A stretch of DNA of 6,367 nucleotides from assembly GCA_902783995.1 (NCBI GenBank), contig CACZTG010000115.1, forward strand, positions 1 to 6,367. The letters are read 5' to 3'. Below the pieces are notes generated by a model that saw only the letters and a program-made list of their open reading frames with translations, made no database searches and was not told where the DNA came from. Source of the stretch: an uncultured Ruminococcus sp. GTDB taxonomy: Bacteria; Bacillota_A; Clostridia; RUG12999. Both the position numbers and the translations under genes were made by a program. Positions 6,298 through 6,367 of this stretch are shown one piece after another (positions within the stretch are counted from its first letter, which is position 1; each line of letters starts with the position of its first letter).

Positions 6298-6367
6298 GGC
6301 CTGGTAGTTCAGTTGGTTAGAACGCTAGCCTGTCACGCTAGAGGTCGTGGGTTCGACCCCCATCCAG
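6298..6367 (+). tRNA. tRNA-Asp (anticodon GUC), truncated by window end
   Basis: The gene begins GGCCTGG (6298-6304). The D stem is GTTC (6307-6310)/GAAC (6320-6323). The anticodon stem CTAGC/GCTAG encloses loop CTGTCAC, with anticodon GTC at 6332-6334. The T stem GTGGG/CCCAT encloses TTCGACC. The window ends in the 3' acceptor strand (CCAG, 6364-6367), so the last acceptor bases, discriminator and any CCA are outside. It lies 34 nt after tRNA-Val with no terminator between, so the two are co-transcribed. Confidence 0.96.

Overview
The window looks like chromosomal DNA from an anaerobic, AT-rich Bacillota (Clostridia-type) bacterium. The clues are strong GGAGG-type ribosome binding sites, frequent AGA, ATA and AAA codons, an oxygen-sensitive glycyl radical enzyme with its own activase, a sigma-A-type promoter with consensus TTGACA and TATAAT boxes, and a tRNA gene with an encoded CCA. 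No finer taxonomic call is justified.

Layout, all genes on the plus strand. (1) 1-366: the 3' end of a gene whose last domain is a discoidin / F5/8 type C carbohydrate-binding-like module. (2) 367-427: a short intergenic region with a perfect 12-bp inverted repeat. (3) 428-5921: a tight three-gene cluster. It holds an uncharacterised glycyl radical enzyme (GRE, 720 aa), its radical-SAM activating enzyme (297 aa, 1 nt downstream) and a GH2 glycosidase of the beta-mannosidase type (804 aa, 21 nt further on). (4) 5922-6187: a non-coding spacer of two unlike parts, about 117 nt of relatively GC-rich DNA (about 54% GC by hand count) that is open in two frames, then an A/T-tract-rich stretch leading into a strong promoter. 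(5) 6188-6367: tRNA-Val(UAC) and a tRNA-Asp(GUC) cut off by the window end.

How the genes may work together: the activase installs the glycyl radical on the GRE, which is certain at family level. The GH2 enzyme lacks a signal peptide, so it should hydrolyse an imported beta-mannoside-like compound in the same anaerobic cytoplasm. The spacing suggests one transcript, so the GRE probably acts on the sugar or aglycone released by the GH2 enzyme, or on a close metabolite. The GRE has the Cys-x-Glu active-site pair of the eliminase/dehydratase/decarboxylase branch, not the Cys-Cys pair of pyruvate formate-lyase. It also differs from the glycerol/propanediol dehydratase pattern at other positions, so its reaction cannot be named. 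This GRE-activase-glycosidase cluster is the best candidate here for an undescribed pathway.
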